A DNA stretch of 64,000 nt from Gemmatimonadaceae bacterium (GCA_036273715.1 DASUHB010000069.1:62001-126000), one strand, 5' to 3'. Counted from the stretch's first letter, positions 35,472 through 45,400 are shown. The notes: a model not told the origin generated them from the letters alone. Program-made: numbers and translations.

Positions 35472-35507
35472 CGGCGTTGCGCGTTCCGTGGCGACAGCGC
35501 TCGATGC

Positions 35508-35549
35508 GAGCGGGCCCGCCCCGGCATCTGCGCCGGAGCGGGCCCGCTC
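35508..35549. terminator. Long bidirectional hairpin between convergent genes
   Basis: Arms at 35508-35525 and 35532-35549 pair over 17 of 18 positions with a 6-nt loop (outer 12 bp GAGCGGGCCCGC is perfect). It lies between the stops of the NTF2-like and outer-membrane-protein genes. This is the strongest terminator-like structure in the window after the 34-bp repeat; it has no U-tract. Confidence 0.65.
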
Positions 35550-35569
35550 CATTCGTGTCGCGCCTTCCG

Positions 35570-36175
35570 TTAGAACGTCAGGCCGACGAGCATCGAGAAG
35601 TAGCGGTTCTTGATGTTGCTGCCCTCGAAGGTGTCGCTGAAGCCGTACGAGTAGCGCGCGCCAACCGACATCTGCGTCGCGCCGACGTTGAAGCCGAGAC
35701 CCGCACCGGCGACGCCGAGCATGTCGAACGACTTTTTCTGGGCGCCCGCGTCGTCGCAGCTCGCGCTCTCGCCCGACTGTGAGAAGTCGCAACCGACCTG
35801 GTAGGCCGCGGCCGGACCCGCAATGAAGAACGGGTGCACGGGGTTCTTGGCCATCACGTCCCAGCGGAGCAGCACGGGCACCTGAATGTAGTTCATCTTC
35901 ACCGTCATGCCGTCAGAGCTCGCGCCCTCTTGCGTGTACAGCGCTTCGGGCTCGATCGACCACGCGCTGTTCATGTGCAGCGTGAGGAAGAGACCAGCCT
36001 GGAAGCCGGTGCGGTTGCTCACGCCGGAGATGTCGCTCCCACCCAGGGTGGAGAGGTTCAGCCCACCGAGTACACCGATGGCCGGCTTGGGCGTCGCGAG
36101 CTGAGCCGTCGCGGTGTGGGAGGCAGCGGCCAGAGCAAGTGCGGCCGCGGAAACCATGACGAATCGCTTGTGCAT
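35570..36175 (-). CDS. Outer-membrane beta-barrel protein (porin-like, OMP_b-brl family type)
   Basis: 201 residues from ATG 36175 with CGGAGA upstream. Signal peptide (VMVSAAALALAAASHTATAQ). Eight or so amphipathic strands: IGVLGGLNLSTLGGSD, FQAGLFLTLHMNSAWSIEPEALYTQEGA, MNYIQVPVLLRWDVM, FFIAGPAAAYQVG, then SVGARYSYGFSDTF and SMLVGLTF with a terminal Phe. The YIQVPVLLRW motif is typical of PorT-type small barrels in Bacteroidota-like organisms. The paired Cys (VGCDF, ASCDD) may form a loop disulfide. Likely a passive or structural outer-membrane protein. Two repeated boxes lie upstream. Confidence 0.88.
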   Translation of the reverse strand: MHKRFVMVSAAALALAAASHTATAQLATPKPAIGVLGGLNLSTLGGSDISGVSNRTGFQAGLFLTLHMNSAWSIEPEALYTQEGASSDGMTVKMNYIQVPVLLRWDVMAKNPVHPFFIAGPAAAYQVGCDFSQSGESASCDDAGAQKKSFDMLGVAGAGLGFNVGATQMSVGARYSYGFSDTFEGSNIKNRYFSMLVGLTF

Positions 36176-36196
36176 GTGGATCTCCGAAGAAGTCCA

Positions 36197-36320
36197 GTCG
36201 ACCGGTCAAGGAGGCGGGGCAATCGCGACAGGGAGGAGTCGCTGGTGCCGCCGCTGACGCGCCAGACCTGGCTAACTGCGTTGGGGCGCGTGACCTGCTA
36301 GAAGACGGTCGACCGGTCAA
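36197..36320. promoter_or_regulatory. Two copies of GTCGACCGGTCAA upstream of the barrel gene
   Basis: An identical 13-mer occurs at 36197-36209 and 36308-36320, 111 bp apart (start to start) in the same orientation; each contains the palindrome GACCGGTC. The first is 22 bp upstream of the barrel start codon (36175). The pair is well placed for a regulator that loops DNA or binds cooperatively. The remaining gap up to the next gene start (36564) shows nothing else that I can support. Confidence 0.4.
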
Positions 36321-36563
36321 AACGTGACATTCCCCGCGGTGAAACATGCGTTGGCACAAGCCACACCGTCACTTCGACGACTTTGCTTTCGCGTTAGTCG
36401 TACCTGTCAGAATGCCAGTTCGGATGCGCACGGCCTGGCCATGGCGCCCTGGATGTCTTGAAGACGCACGACGATACGAGCCGCGCGTCGATCCGGCAGA
36501 GTGAGGGACAACGTGCCCGAAGCCCGCTTTACATCGCGGCGTTCTTGCGCAATCACTTCATGC

Positions 36564-37523
36564 ATGACCAACGCTGCGTTGTCGAACCGGTGGCTCGCCA
36601 CGTCGCGTGCCCGCGTGCGGATATTCGGCCTGCTCGTCGTTGCCGCCATGGGACTCTCGTGCTCCTTTGGCCCGGCGCAGAAGCAGGAGCTGTTCGCATA
36701 TACCCATAACCGCGGCACGCTGGCTACCGTGACGCTTACGCTCTTGCCGTCGCGCGGGCGCTACCAAGTGCATCGCGTCGGCTTGACGAGCACGACCGGC
36801 CTCCGCGCGCAGGGCATTGTGATGGAACCCGTGCCCGACACCGGCCATCTGCCGGCCGTCCTGTTGGAGGATGGGCGCGACGAAAACAGCAGCGCGCTCG
36901 AGCACCTGCCGCACGAGTTCGGCGATGTCGTGGTCCTGTCGCTGGACTACCCGCGGTCGCTTCCTACGAGCATTTCGCTGTCCGATGCGCTCTTTCATTC
37001 GGGCGCGTTGCGGACGACCGCGCAGCACATCCCGCAGATGTTCTCGTTAGGCGCGTCGTACCTCGCGTCGCGGCGCGATGTCGACCCGACGCGCATCGCC
37101 ATCGCGGCCACATCGTTCGCGGTGCCGTTCGCGACGATTGCGGCGGCGGCCGACACGAGATTCCGGAACGTGGCGTTGATTTACGGCGCGGGCGACCTCT
37201 CGAAGGTGGTGGCCGCGAATCTGGACACGCACCCGGCGTGGCTGCGGTCGCCGCTGGCGTGGCTGGCGACGCGCCCATTTCGCAGTCTGTCGCCCGAACG
37301 GTTCATCGGCGCGATCGCTCCCCGTCCCGTGATCATGGTGAACGGAATCGACGACCCGCAGATGCCGGCCGACGCGGCACGGCAGCTCTATGACGCCGCG
37401 CGCCAGCCGAAGACGCAGATCTGGCTCGAGACCGGCCATCTGATGCCGACCGACAGCGCGCTCATTCGCGCGCTCGTCGACACGGCGTTGTCGCGCATGC
37501 CGGTGCTGCAGCGACCGCGATAA
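36564..37523 (+). CDS. Alpha/beta-hydrolase-like exported protein with altered nucleophile elbow
   Basis: 319 residues from ATG 36564 (an upstream ATG at 36501 is in frame but less likely). A hydrophobic N-terminus (RIFGLLVVAAMGLSC) is a signal peptide, possibly with Cys33 as lipid anchor. The core looks like a dienelactone-hydrolase/acyl-peptide-hydrolase fold: PAVLLEDG, VVVLSLDYPRSL, then RIAIAATSFAVPFA where the usual GxSxG reads AxSxA (Ser184), then PRPVIMVNGIDDPQMP (Asp263/264) and LETGHLMP (His292). Catalytic triad residues are thus present but the elbow glycines are not. Function uncertain. Confidence 0.68.
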   Translation: MTNAALSNRWLATSRARVRIFGLLVVAAMGLSCSFGPAQKQELFAYTHNRGTLATVTLTLLPSRGRYQVHRVGLTSTTGLRAQGIVMEPVPDTGHLPAVLLEDGRDENSSALEHLPHEFGDVVVLSLDYPRSLPTSISLSDALFHSGALRTTAQHIPQMFSLGASYLASRRDVDPTRIAIAATSFAVPFATIAAAADTRFRNVALIYGAGDLSKVVAANLDTHPAWLRSPLAWLATRPFRSLSPERFIGAIAPRPVIMVNGIDDPQMPADAARQLYDAARQPKTQIWLETGHLMPTDSALIRALVDTALSRMPVLQRPR

Positions 37524-37565
37524 GGCGCTTGCGCCCTCGCGCTGGTCCACCGAAGTTCTCTCGCC

Positions 37566-38615
37566 ATGCCGGTGCGAAAACGAGCCGGGCGCGCGCGCCG
37601 TCTGTCGTGGGACCGGTTGCCGCGCCCCGAGCTGATGCAGGTGCGGTTGCGCGACCTCGGCGTGTCGGTCGAGGGCTCATGGCTCGAGCCGCAAGTCGAG
37701 CAGCTGCGGCGCGAGCTGCTCGACCGGGCGCTGGTGTTCCAGCCGCACATCTGGCTCTCCAATGAGTGGTTCTCTCCGTTGGGCATTCCCGGGTTCGCTG
37801 TGCCGTTCTATCTGGCCCATCCGCGCCTCATGCGGCTGGAGCGCTCGCAGATGCTGGACGTGGAAGGCGGCACCCACGGCGAATGCATGCGCATTCTTCG
37901 GCACGAGACGGGACACGCCATCCAACACGCCTATCGCCTGCACCACCGCCGCCGGTGGCGCTATCTCTTCGGGAGCTCTGCCCAACCGTACCCGGATCAG
38001 TATCGGCCGAACCCGGCGAGCAAGCAGCACGTGCAGCATCTGCGGCTCTGGTATGGACAGAGCCATCCCGATGAGGATTTCGCCGAGACGTTCGCCGTGT
38101 GGATGCGTCCCCGCCGCCGGTGGCGCGCGCGCTACGCTGCCTGGCCGGTGGCGCTGCGCAAGCTCGAGTACGTGGACGAAGTGATGGCCGAGGTGGGCGG
38201 ACAGCCGCCGTTAGTCACCTCGCGCGCGGTCGTCGAGCCGCTGCGCAGCATTTCTACCACGCTGGGCGAGTACTACGAAGCGCGGCGACGCCGGTACGTG
38301 GTCGAGGTGCCGAACACGTACGATCGAGATCTGCTGCGCCTCTTTTCTCGCGACCCGGCGCATCGCTCGCACCCGACGGCCGCCGCCTTCCTCAGGCGCC
38401 ACCGGGCCGCGATTCGCCAGCTCGTCGCTCGCTGGAGCGGGGAGTATCAGATCACGTTGGACTCAGTCCTCTCCGACATGATCGTGCGCTGCCGCGAGCT
38501 CGGGCTGCGCGCGGTGGGACGCGAGCGCCCGCTCGTCACGAACTTTGCGGTGCTGCTCGCGGTGACCATCACGCGCGTGCTCTACAGCCGCCGGCGCGAA
38601 TGGATCGTGTTGTGA
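37566..38615 (+). CDS. Putative zinc-binding metallopeptidase (HETGH, Peptidase_Mx-like)
   Basis: 349 residues from ATG 37566. No signal peptide. The zinc site is HETGH (His113, Glu114, His117) in MRILRHETGHAIQHAYRLHHRRR, with a likely third ligand Glu175 in HPDEDFAETFAVWM. This layout recalls the PF15887 putative zinc-binding metallopeptidases. The C-terminal part is Arg-rich and helical. The next gene starts inside its last codons (GTGA overlap), and encodes an ATP-grasp ligase. The pair suggests a peptide-processing or peptide-tagging pathway in the cytoplasm. Activity not established. Confidence 0.75.
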   Translation: MPVRKRAGRARRLSWDRLPRPELMQVRLRDLGVSVEGSWLEPQVEQLRRELLDRALVFQPHIWLSNEWFSPLGIPGFAVPFYLAHPRLMRLERSQMLDVEGGTHGECMRILRHETGHAIQHAYRLHHRRRWRYLFGSSAQPYPDQYRPNPASKQHVQHLRLWYGQSHPDEDFAETFAVWMRPRRRWRARYAAWPVALRKLEYVDEVMAEVGGQPPLVTSRAVVEPLRSISTTLGEYYEARRRRYVVEVPNTYDRDLLRLFSRDPAHRSHPTAAAFLRRHRAAIRQLVARWSGEYQITLDSVLSDMIVRCRELGLRAVGRERPLVTNFAVLLAVTITRVLYSRRREWIVL

Positions 38616-39631
38616 AACGGCTCCGCGTGCTGGCGCTCGTGTACCCCGACCACGTCCCGCCCGACTCCTTGGACGGCTTCGACGAGCAGGAGATTCTGTC
38701 GTGGCGCGCCGAGTACGACGTGATCACGTGTCTGCGAAAGGCGAGGCACGAGGTGCTCGCGCTCGGGGTCCAGGAGGAATTGCAGCCGATCCGCGATGCG
38801 GTCGGGTCGATGAAGCCGCACGTCGTGTTCAATCTGCTCGAAGAGTTTCACCACAACGCGCTCTACGATCACAACATCGTGAGCTTTCTCGAGTTGATGC
38901 GCGTGCCGTACACCGGCTGCAATCCGCGCGGCCTGGTGATCTCGCGGGACAAGGCGTTGGGCAAGAAGCTCCTCGCGTACCACCGCATCCGCACGCCGGC
39001 GTTTGCGGTGTTTCCGTTGGGCCGGCGGCCGCGGCGGCCGCCGAAGCTCGGGTTCCCGCTGATCATCAAGAGCCTCACCGAGCACGCATCGTTAGGCATC
39101 GCCAAGGCATCGCTGGTGCACGACGACGCCGAGCTCGAGGACCGCGTGCGGTTCATCCACCAGAATCTCGACACGGACGCGATCGCCGAGCAATTCATCG
39201 AGGGCCGCGAGCTCTACGTCAGCGTGCTGGGCAATGCGCGCGTGTGGTCGCTGCCGGCGTGGGAGCTGGTGATCGAGCACAGCGCGCCGAACGAACCGCT
39301 GATCGCGACGGCAAAGGTGAAACACGATCTCGAATACCAGGAACGGCGCGGCGTGCAGCTGCAGGCGGCCAATCTCGACGAGCCGTTGGCATCGCACATC
39401 GGGCGGCTCAGCCGCCGCATCTATCACATCCTCGAGATGTCCGGCTATGCGCGCATCGACTATCGTCTCGATGCACAGGGAATCCTGTGGTTTCTGGATG
39501 CGAATCCCAACCCGGACATCAGCGCGAGCGAGGAGCTGGCGTCGGCCGCCAAACGTGCAGGCATGAGCTACACGAAGCTCCTGCATCGCATCATGTCGCT
39601 CGGCCGTTCGGCACACGGGCATCGTCCGTAG
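38612..39631 (+). CDS. ATP-grasp ligase, D-alanine-D-alanine ligase-like
   Basis: 339 residues from GTG 38612, which overlaps the peptidase stop by 4 bp; ATG 38600 is also in frame. The N-terminal domain (about 1-95) includes HVVFNLLEEFHHNALYDHNIVSFLELMRVPYTGCNPRGLVISRDKALGKKLL, characteristic of the Ddl/ATP-grasp pre-ATP region. The ATP-grasp core follows: FPLIIKSLTEHASLGIAKASLV, IAEQFIEGRELYVSVLGN, and the metal site YARIDYRLDAQGILWFLDANPNPDIS. It should form an amide bond between a carboxylate and an amine with ATP. It differs from true Ddl in its N-terminus, so cell-wall D-Ala-D-Ala synthesis is unlikely to be its role. Confidence 0.85.
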   Translation: MKRLRVLALVYPDHVPPDSLDGFDEQEILSWRAEYDVITCLRKARHEVLALGVQEELQPIRDAVGSMKPHVVFNLLEEFHHNALYDHNIVSFLELMRVPYTGCNPRGLVISRDKALGKKLLAYHRIRTPAFAVFPLGRRPRRPPKLGFPLIIKSLTEHASLGIAKASLVHDDAELEDRVRFIHQNLDTDAIAEQFIEGRELYVSVLGNARVWSLPAWELVIEHSAPNEPLIATAKVKHDLEYQERRGVQLQAANLDEPLASHIGRLSRRIYHILEMSGYARIDYRLDAQGILWFLDANPNPDISASEELASAAKRAGMSYTKLLHRIMSLGRSAHGHRP

Positions 39632-39719
39632 GGATCGCGGCGCACTCTTCCGCCCGCAATCCGATCTGCGCTAATTGGTGGCAGAGCCGGCCTATCCACC
39701 CCACCATCGGAGCTCCCGC

Positions 39720-40289
39720 ATGAACACCATGGTCTCCCTCGGTCAACTGTGGCTGCCGATCATCCTCTCCGCCGTCATCGTGTTCGTCGCGAGCTCGATC
39801 CTGCACATGGCGCTGAGATATCATCGCGCAGACTACGGAGGGTTGTCCAACGAAGAAGCCGTGCGTGCCGCAGTGAATGCGGGACGGCCTGCGCCCGGGC
39901 AGTATTCGATTCCCTACTGCGCCGACCCGAAGGAGCTCGGCTCGCCCGAGAAGGTGCAGCTGTTCACCGAGGGGCCGGTCGGCATTCTCATCCTGCGGCC
40001 GACAGGCCCCACGAAGATGGGATCGTTCCTTGGCGCGTGGTTCATCTTTCTGCTGGTGATGTCGTACTTCACCGCCTACGTCGTGTCGCGCACGGTTCCG
40101 TTAGGCGCACCCTATCTGGCCGTGTTTCGGATCGCCGGCACCGTTGCCTGGATGGGATACGCCGGCGCGGAGATCACGAATGCCGTCTGGCGGTCGCAGC
40201 CGTGGAGCGTGACGTGGAAGAACGTGCTCGACGCGCTGATCTACGGACTGCTCACCGCCGGCGTCTTCGGCTGGCTCTGGCCGCGGTAG
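39720..40289 (+). CDS. Hypothetical four-helix membrane protein
   Basis: 189 residues from ATG 39720 (GGAG about 8 nt upstream). Helices near 10-30, 100-120, 130-150 and 168-185; a soluble loop (about 30-95; YGGLSNEEAVRAAVNAGRPAPGQYSIPYCADPKEL, then FTEGPVGILILRPTGPTKMG) sits between the first and second. I recall similar unannotated proteins but no function. It lies 88 bp downstream of the ATP-grasp gene on the same strand, probably as a separate unit. Confidence 0.7.
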   Translation: MNTMVSLGQLWLPIILSAVIVFVASSILHMALRYHRADYGGLSNEEAVRAAVNAGRPAPGQYSIPYCADPKELGSPEKVQLFTEGPVGILILRPTGPTKMGSFLGAWFIFLLVMSYFTAYVVSRTVPLGAPYLAVFRIAGTVAWMGYAGAEITNAVWRSQPWSVTWKNVLDALIYGLLTAGVFGWLWPR

Positions 40290-40431
40290 CTCATCGAGCG
40301 GCGCGCGGCTGATGGGTCGCGCGCCGTAACAAAGGATGCGTCGGCGAGGGACAGATTTCCCATGCGCGGCCGCGCGTCGTAACGGACTTCGCCTGCGTTC
40401 GAGGTGGCGCATTACAACGCCCTGATCGAGC

Positions 40432-42387
40432 GTGACCGTGTTCGAGGAGGCCGAGTCAGGTGTCGGTATGGCGTCCTCACAGCGACTCACCGCCGGCGCA
40501 CCGCGCGGTCCCTGGTTCTCGCATGCGCGCACGATCGCAGCCATTGCATCGGCCGGCGCGGCGGTCGTCTCGCTCGTATCCGCGCTCTACACGTACGGCG
40601 TGATCGGACGGGCCGACGCGCACGAGACCATCGGCAACATCGGAGCGGCGTGGGTCGGCGTTAGGCCGACGGCCGACACGGCATGCTCGGTGGGCGACAC
40701 CCTGCACCTCGCGGCGACGATTACCGATCGCAGCGGCAGCGTGCTCGTTGGCGCGCACCCGATCTGGACCACGGACGATCCGCGTGTCGCCACGGTGCTC
40801 GGCGATGGCTCCGTCGTGACGCGCGGGCAGGGGTCGACGACGATCGATGTCATCGTCGGCGGACTGGTCGCGCGCGCGCGGATCGTGGTTGCCCAGCGCG
40901 TTGCGGCGGTCTCGGTGGAAGCGGCGGCGCTCGACAGCACGGTGACGGTCTCCGAGGATGGACGGATCGGGCTGACCATTGTCGCGCGCGACGCACGCGG
41001 GTATACGATCGCGGGCGTGATCCCGCGATGGCACATCGACGACTCGACGGTGGCGACGGTCGATTCATCGGGGCTTCTCGTTGGGCGAAGCGCCGGACGC
41101 TCGATCGTCACGGCAGCGGTGGGCGCGATCGCCGGGCGGGCAGCGGTCACGGTCGTGGCGACGCCGGCCGCCATCACCGCGGTGTCGGGAACGTCGCAGC
41201 GCGCGCTCGCCGGCCGGACCCTCGCGCAAGCCATCGTCGTGCGCGTGACGAGCCGGCACGGCCGGCCGATCGAGAATCAGCTCGTCATGTTCGCTCCGGC
41301 GGGTGGCCAGGGCATGGCGTCTCCCGATACGTCGCGCACCGACGCCGACGGACGCGCCCGCACGACGTGGACGTTGGGCGGTCTGCCGGGGCGGCAGCTG
41401 CTGCTCGCATCGGTGGACCATCTCGATACGGCAGTGCGCGTGGCGGCGGAAGCGGATCCGGCGGCACGCAACACGCGCGTCGCTGCGCTCGCAACCGGGC
41501 TCGCCGCCGAGGCCGGCACTGCGCTGGGCGACTCGGTCGGCGTGCGCGTGACGGATTCGACGGGTCGTGCGCTGAGCGGCGTGCCGGTCGTGTGGACGGC
41601 GCTGGACGGTTCCGTTAGGCCATTGGATGCGCGGACGGACTCGCTCGGGCAGGCGCAGGTCCGATGGACGCTGGGCGACGCGCCCGGCACGCAGCGCCTC
41701 CGCGTCCAGGTGGGCGAGGCGGAAAGCGCCGATCCCGTCGCACCGATCACCCTCAGCGCCGCGGCGCGCGCCGGGAAACCCGCGGGCATTGCGATACTCG
41801 CCGGCGATGATCAGAGCGGCGCGGTCGGCAAGACGCTCGCGGCGTCGGTCGCGGTCCGCGTGGTGGACGCGCACGGCAACCGCGTGGCGGGCGTGCCGGT
41901 GGTGCTGTCGCCGTCCGGCGGCACGGTGCCCGATACGGCGCTCCGGACCGATTCGTTAGGCGTGGCCCGGACGCGGTGGACGATGGGCCGCACCGCCGGC
42001 CGCCTAACGCTCGCGGTGCACGTCGACGGCATCACCAGGCTGGTCGCGGTGCATGCGCACGCGACGCCGGCCGCGCCGGCAAACCTCGCGTTCGATGACG
42101 CGCAGACCGCGCGCAGCGCCCGCGGCGTTCGGCGTCTCGTCGCGCTGGTGACGGATGCCTACGGCAATCCCGTCGCCGGCGTGCCGGTGCGATTCGCAAC
42201 GCAGAGTGGATCGGTCTCGCCGGCGCGCGCGGTGACCGACGCGGAAGGACGAGTGGCGCTCGCATGGACCGTGGGCGGCCGCACCGGCGAGTTGACCGTG
42301 TCGGGCATCGCGAAGGGGCGCGACGTGAAGGGCACGTACACGGCGCACGTCGCCTCAATCCACGCGGCAGCGCATACCCGGCGCTGA
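40432..42387 (+). CDS. Membrane-anchored protein with tandem bacterial Ig-like (Big) domains
   Basis: 651 residues from GTG 40432; ATG 40468 is an alternative and would drop a short leader. One hydrophobic segment (about 35-55; TIAAIASAGAAVVSLVSALYTYGV) anchors a long extracytoplasmic region. Two BIG_2-like units (WTTDDPRVATVLGDGSVVTRGQG; WHIDDSTVATVDSSGLLVGRSAG) are followed by four Big_1-like units, each ending in a RTDxxGxARTxWTLG-type strand. Such repeats form rigid rods and occur in adhesins and surface scaffolds. No catalytic domain. The only gene between the membrane protein and the tricorn homologue. Confidence 0.85.
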   Translation: MTVFEEAESGVGMASSQRLTAGAPRGPWFSHARTIAAIASAGAAVVSLVSALYTYGVIGRADAHETIGNIGAAWVGVRPTADTACSVGDTLHLAATITDRSGSVLVGAHPIWTTDDPRVATVLGDGSVVTRGQGSTTIDVIVGGLVARARIVVAQRVAAVSVEAAALDSTVTVSEDGRIGLTIVARDARGYTIAGVIPRWHIDDSTVATVDSSGLLVGRSAGRSIVTAAVGAIAGRAAVTVVATPAAITAVSGTSQRALAGRTLAQAIVVRVTSRHGRPIENQLVMFAPAGGQGMASPDTSRTDADGRARTTWTLGGLPGRQLLLASVDHLDTAVRVAAEADPAARNTRVAALATGLAAEAGTALGDSVGVRVTDSTGRALSGVPVVWTALDGSVRPLDARTDSLGQAQVRWTLGDAPGTQRLRVQVGEAESADPVAPITLSAAARAGKPAGIAILAGDDQSGAVGKTLAASVAVRVVDAHGNRVAGVPVVLSPSGGTVPDTALRTDSLGVARTRWTMGRTAGRLTLAVHVDGITRLVAVHAHATPAAPANLAFDDAQTARSARGVRRLVALVTDAYGNPVAGVPVRFATQSGSVSPARAVTDAEGRVALAWTVGGRTGELTVSGIAKGRDVKGTYTAHVASIHAAAHTRR

Positions 42388-42495
42388 TCGTCCGAGCGTT
42401 CGCCCCGTTGGGCTTGCTACATCAAGTTCCTTGCTGTAAGGTCGTGCCGATCGATCCCACCTGTTGGATCTCCGTCCATCTCCCTCGGCACACGT

Positions 42496-45400
42496 ATGCT
42501 CAGAGCTCTCGGTGTGTTCGCGGCCGGCACGGTCGCTGTGGCAGTCGTCGTGAGCGCTTCGGCCAGCCAATCGCCGTCCGCGACACCACTCGGCTACTAC
42601 CGGTATCCAGCCATCCACGACACGACCATCGTGTTCACCGCCGAAGGCGATCTGTGGACAATCGGGTTGGGCGGCGGCGTCGCGCGGCGGCTCACGAGTG
42701 GCCGCGGCGAAGAGGGCGACGCGTCGATTTCGCCGGATGGCGCGACGATCGCGTTCACCGGACAATACGAAGGACCCGCGGAAGTCTACACGATGCCGAT
42801 TGCCGGCGGCCTTCCCGAACGGCGCACCTGGGACGGCGCACGTGACGTCGTGGTCGGGTGGACGCCCGACGGCCGCGTGCTGTATTCGACACGGCAATTT
42901 GCGACGCTGCCCATCGACCAGCTCGTGACGCTCGACACGGCGACCGGCGTTCGCACGCGCGTGCCGCTCGAGCAGGCCTCCGATGGCGCGTACGATGGCG
43001 GGACGCTGTTCTTCACCCGCTTCGGCTTTCAGGGCAGTCACACGCGCCGCTACAAGGGAGGCACGGCCCAGCAGCTCTGGAAGTGGAGCAGCGCGATGCC
43101 CGAAGCGGTGCCGCTCACGGGCGACTACGCGGGCACCAGCAAGACGCCGATGCCGTGGAAGGGCCGCATTTATTTCGCGAGCGACCGCGACGGGACGATG
43201 AGCATCTGGTCGGTCGATGAGAACGGCCGCGATCCGCGACAGCACACGCATCACACGGATTTCGATCTGCAATCGCCGTCGCTGTCGGATGGGCGCATCG
43301 TATACCAGTTGGGCGCGGACTTGTGGGTGCTGGACCTGTCCACGGGACAGGACCGTGCGATTCCTATTCGCCTGGCGTCGGACTTCGATCAGATGCGAGA
43401 GGAATGGGTGGACACGGCGATGAAGTGGGTGAGCGCGGCGCACCTTTCGCCTAACGGCGACCGCGTCGTGTTGACGGCCCGCGGGCAGTTGTTCGTGGCG
43501 CCGGTGAAATCGGACCAGGGCCGGTTGGTCGAGGCGGCTCGGCATCCCGGCGTGCGGTACCGCGACGGACGCTTCATGCCCACCAGCGACTCGCTGCTGG
43601 CGCTCTCGGATGAAAGCGGCGAAGTCGAGCTGTGGACCATGCCGGCCAACGGTGTGGGTGCGCCGCACCAGCTCACGCGCGACGGGACGGTGCTGCGCTG
43701 GGAGGCAGTGCCATCGCCTAACGGGAAGCTCATCGCGCACACGGACAAGGACCGCCGGCTGTGGATCTATGACGCGGCAACCGGCGCATCGAAGCGCATC
43801 GGGACGTCGGACTACGGCGACTTCTCGGGCCTCGCCTGGTCGCCCGACTCGCGATGGCTGGCTTACCAGGTGTCGGGGTCGAACGGCCTGAGCCGCATCG
43901 ACGTCTACGATGCGCGCGGCGGCACGACCACGGCGGTAACGAGCGATCGATACGATTCCCATACGCCGGCGTGGAGCCCGGACGGCGCGTGGCTCTGGTT
44001 CCTCTCCGACCGGCATTTCCGTTCGACGGTGGGTGCGCCATGGGGATCGCGGGCACCGGAACCATACTTCGATCAGCAGACCGAAATTTTTGCGTTAGCA
44101 CTCCGCGCGGGCGAACGGTTTCCGTTTGCGCATGCGGATGAGCTGCACCCCGACACGGTCGCGGTACCGAAGAAGCCGGAGTCGCGCGTGCCGGGCGCTC
44201 CCAAGGCACCCGTTGCCGTCGCGCTGGACTCGACTCCCCGCGTGACGATCGACACTGCCGGCATCATGGACCGATTGTATCGCGTTCCGGTCGACCCGGG
44301 GAATTATGCCGGATTGAGCACAGATGGCGCGCGGCTCTACTTCCTGTCCATGGACCGTGCCAAGCCGCGGCAGGCGATGCTGCACGTGCTGACCATCACG
44401 CGCGTCGATCCGAAGATGCAGACGCTGGTCGACAAGGTGACCGGGTACGAGCTCTCGGCGAATCGGAAGAAGCTGTTGGTGCGGCGCGGCGACGATCTGT
44501 TCGTGATCGACGCAGGTCCCCGTCCACCCGAGAAGCTGAGCGACACGCAGGTCGACCTGTCGGGATGGAAACTGCACATCGTGCCGCGCGAAGAATGGCA
44601 GCAGATGTATCGCGAGGCCTGGCGTCTGGAGCGCGACTACTTTTACGACCGCAACATGAACGGCATCGACTGGAAGGCGATGCGGACGAAGTATGCGCCG
44701 CTGGCCGCTCGTGTGACGGATCGCAACGAGCTGTCCGATGTGTTCGGCCAGATGATCAGCGAGCTCTCGGCGCTCCACATGTTCGTGTACGGCGGCGACA
44801 TGCAGACGGCGACGGAGCAGATTGCAACCGGGGCGTTAGGCGCGGAGCTGGCGCGCGACGCCAGGGCCGGCGGCTACCGTGTCGTCCACGTATATCGAAA
44901 TGATCCGGACGATCCGGACGATTTGTCGCCGCTGGCGCGGCCCGGTGTGGACGTGCGGGATGGCGAGACCATCGTCGACGTGAACGGGACGCCCGCGTTG
45001 TCTGGTCCGTCGCTCGGCGCCCTGTTGCGGAACACGGCCGGCACGCAGGTGCGGCTGCGAGTCAAGGGCGCGGGCGAGTCCGCGCGCGACGTGATCGTCG
45101 AGCCCATTACCGCGCGGGCAGCGGCCAATCTTCGGTACGACGAATGGGAATACACACGCCGCCGGCTGGTCGACAGCCTGAGCCACGGGCGCATCGGGTA
45201 CGTGCATCTGCGCGCGATGACCAGCAACGACATCGCCCAGTGGGAGCGCGACTTCTATCCGGTGTTCAACCGCGATGCGCTGATCGTCGACGTGCGCAAC
45301 AACGGCGGCGGCAACATCGACTCATGGATTCTCGAGAAGCTGATGCGGCACGCATGGATGTTCTGGCAGCCGCGCATCGGCGCTCCGTACTGGAACATGC

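Noticed and set aside
37566-39631. The peptidase/ATP-grasp pair as a lasso, microviridin or other RiPP cluster
   Set aside because: No precursor-peptide-like small ORF, leader-binding domain or exporter was found next to it, so a RiPP assignment is not supported; it is kept only as a general candidate module.
42355-44016. 553-codon minus-strand frame inside the tricorn gene
   Set aside because: Antisense shadow; the plus strand encodes a clear signal peptide, propellers and catalytic domain.
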